A stretch of DNA of 6,840 nucleotides from Spirochaetales bacterium (lineage in GTDB: Bacteria; Spirochaetota; Spirochaetia; DSM-27196; PWMO01), in NCBI GenBank assembly GCA_007123465.1, contig SKLB01000363.1:1-6840 (forward strand), given 5' to 3'. Positions 6,099-6,840 of this stretch are shown one piece after another. How positions within the stretch are numbered: position 1 is the stretch's first letter; each line of letters opens with the position of its first letter. Both the position numbers and the translations under genes were made by a program. The notes beneath the pieces were generated by a model. That model did no database searches. It was not told the origin of the DNA and saw only the letters and a list, made by a program, of their open reading frames with translations.

Positions 6099-6840
6099 GC
6101 AATGTGAAACAGGTTGTTGACAAGGCAATCAATCAAGGCAAGGGCGTTGTACGTTTGAGCCCCACCTGGGTACCGCGGTCGTTCTGCATACCGGGCAAGC
6201 GGCTGAAGCTGCATCCGGACGACTACTACGCCTTTGGAGCGCACCGCGGCGGAATCGATGAGCGATGGTTCTCATCCACCACCAGGGCCGACAATGGCCC
6301 CGAGACACTGGCCGACGAAGGATTGAGCTACATCTACGTTGAGGATGGTGGTAAGGCTCAGAAAGCTCTGCTCAAAGATGCCATCGAGAATCACGGAGAG
6401 CAGTTTCTGGGCCCCGAGGTCATGAAGGCGCACGGCGGTTGGACCATGTACAGCAAGTTCTTCGATAACCTGGAGCCGCTGCCGCACCATCTGCACCACA
6501 CCGATGAGATGGCCGCCAAAGTAGGGCAGCGCGGCAAGCCCGAGGCGTACTACTTTCCGCCGCAACTGAACAACAAACGCGGCTACTTCCCGTATACCTT
6601 CTTTGGAATCAACCCGGGAGTCAAGAAAGAACAAGTGCGCGATTGCCTGGCAAACTGGAAGAAGGGAGATAACGGCATCCTGGATCTGTCGCGCGCCTAC
6701 CGGCTTACGCCGGGTACCGGATGGGACGTTCCGCCCGGCTTGCTGCACGCCCCGGGATCGTTTCTGACTTACGAGCCCCAGCGCGCATCTGACGTGTTCT
6801 CTATGTTTCAGTCTATCGTCTGGGACGCTTACACGCCGTG
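6095..6840 (+). CDS. Phosphomannose-isomerase-like cupin protein (3' end outside window)
   Basis: The 248 visible residues continue past the window edge without a stop. The protein resembles class I mannose-6-phosphate isomerases, zinc-dependent cupins that interconvert aldose and ketose phosphates. Key features are LPHHLHHTDEMA (129-140), equivalent to the QxHPDDxxA metal-binding stretch, with His132 and His134 as likely ligands. GKPEAYYF (148-155) supplies Glu150. INPGVKKEQVRDCLANW (172-188) resembles the family's GvtreEL segment. PGTGWDVPPGLLHAPG (206-221), like the IPAGTVHAIG strand, contributes His218. An N-terminal block DERWFSSTTRADNGP (55-69) also fits. It is not a standard ManA, since the spacing and many residues differ, so it may act on another sugar or be a non-catalytic relative. 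The start overlaps the lacI stop by four bases (ATGA) and has AAGGAG 5 bases upstream, so it is translationally coupled to lacI and would share its operator-controlled promoter. Confidence 0.72.
   Translation, partial: MSNVKQVVDKAINQGKGVVRLSPTWVPRSFCIPGKRLKLHPDDYYAFGAHRGGIDERWFSSTTRADNGPETLADEGLSYIYVEDGGKAQKALLKDAIENHGEQFLGPEVMKAHGGWTMYSKFFDNLEPLPHHLHHTDEMAAKVGQRGKPEAYYFPPQLNNKRGYFPYTFFGINPGVKKEQVRDCLANWKKGDNGILDLSRAYRLTPGTGWDVPPGLLHAPGSFLTYEPQRASDVFSMFQSIVWDAYTP

Noticed and set aside
6272..6748. Minus-strand ORF of 158 codons
   Set aside because: It lies wholly inside the plus-strand cupin frame, which has metal-site motifs, a good ribosome binding site and coupling to lacI.

Overview
The window reads as a moderately GC-rich bacterial chromosome segment with strong AGGAGG-type ribosome binding sites, sigma-70-like promoters and tight gene packing. 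Its gene set is that of a free-living carbohydrate user. The general flavour (LacI regulator, Gfo/Idh/MocA dehydrogenase, xylose-isomerase-like TIM barrel, phosphomannose-isomerase-like cupin) would fit a GC-rich spirochaete or another sugar-degrading environmental bacterium. That taxonomic guess is weak, because nothing in the window is diagnostic.

Layout. Positions 1-111 hold the 3' end of a plus-strand gene whose product ends in a single hydrophobic, probably membrane-anchoring helix. After 60 bases comes a plus-strand gene (172-2382) for a 736-residue protein that joins a 12-helix MFS-type transporter to a cytosolic HEAT-like helical repeat domain of about 300 residues. It faces a minus-strand two-gene operon: a sugar phosphate isomerase/epimerase-like TIM barrel (3660-4712), then a Gfo/Idh/MocA NAD(P)-dependent dehydrogenase (2492-3649). 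This operon closes with a strong intrinsic terminator (2432-2465). A 339-base intergenic region (4713-5051) separates it from a divergent plus-strand operon: a LacI/GalR-family regulator (5052-6098), overlapped by ATGA with a phosphomannose-isomerase-like cupin enzyme (6095 to the window edge, incomplete).

How they work together. The intergenic region holds two identical 18-base LacI-type operators (4795-4812 and 4928-4945). Each overlaps the -10 element of one of two matching outward-facing promoters (TTGACA, 17-base spacer, extended -10 TGATATCGT). The simplest reading is one regulon: the LacI protein represses both its own operon and the divergent one until a sugar or sugar-derived ligand appears. 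The three enzymes, an oxidoreductase, a metal-dependent TIM-barrel isomerase/epimerase and a cupin isomerase, then convert an unidentified sugar, polyol or glycoside. No dedicated transporter with this operator is visible. The MFS-HEAT gene lies on the far side of the terminator with no operator copy, so its link to the regulon is unproven.

The points most worth a second look are the mirrored autoregulatory promoter pair, the MFS-HEAT fusion, the uncharacterised enzyme set, a 24-codon upstream ORF that runs into the lacI start as TGATG, and a perfect 10-bp hairpin in the 3' end of the lacI coding region just before the cupin gene.
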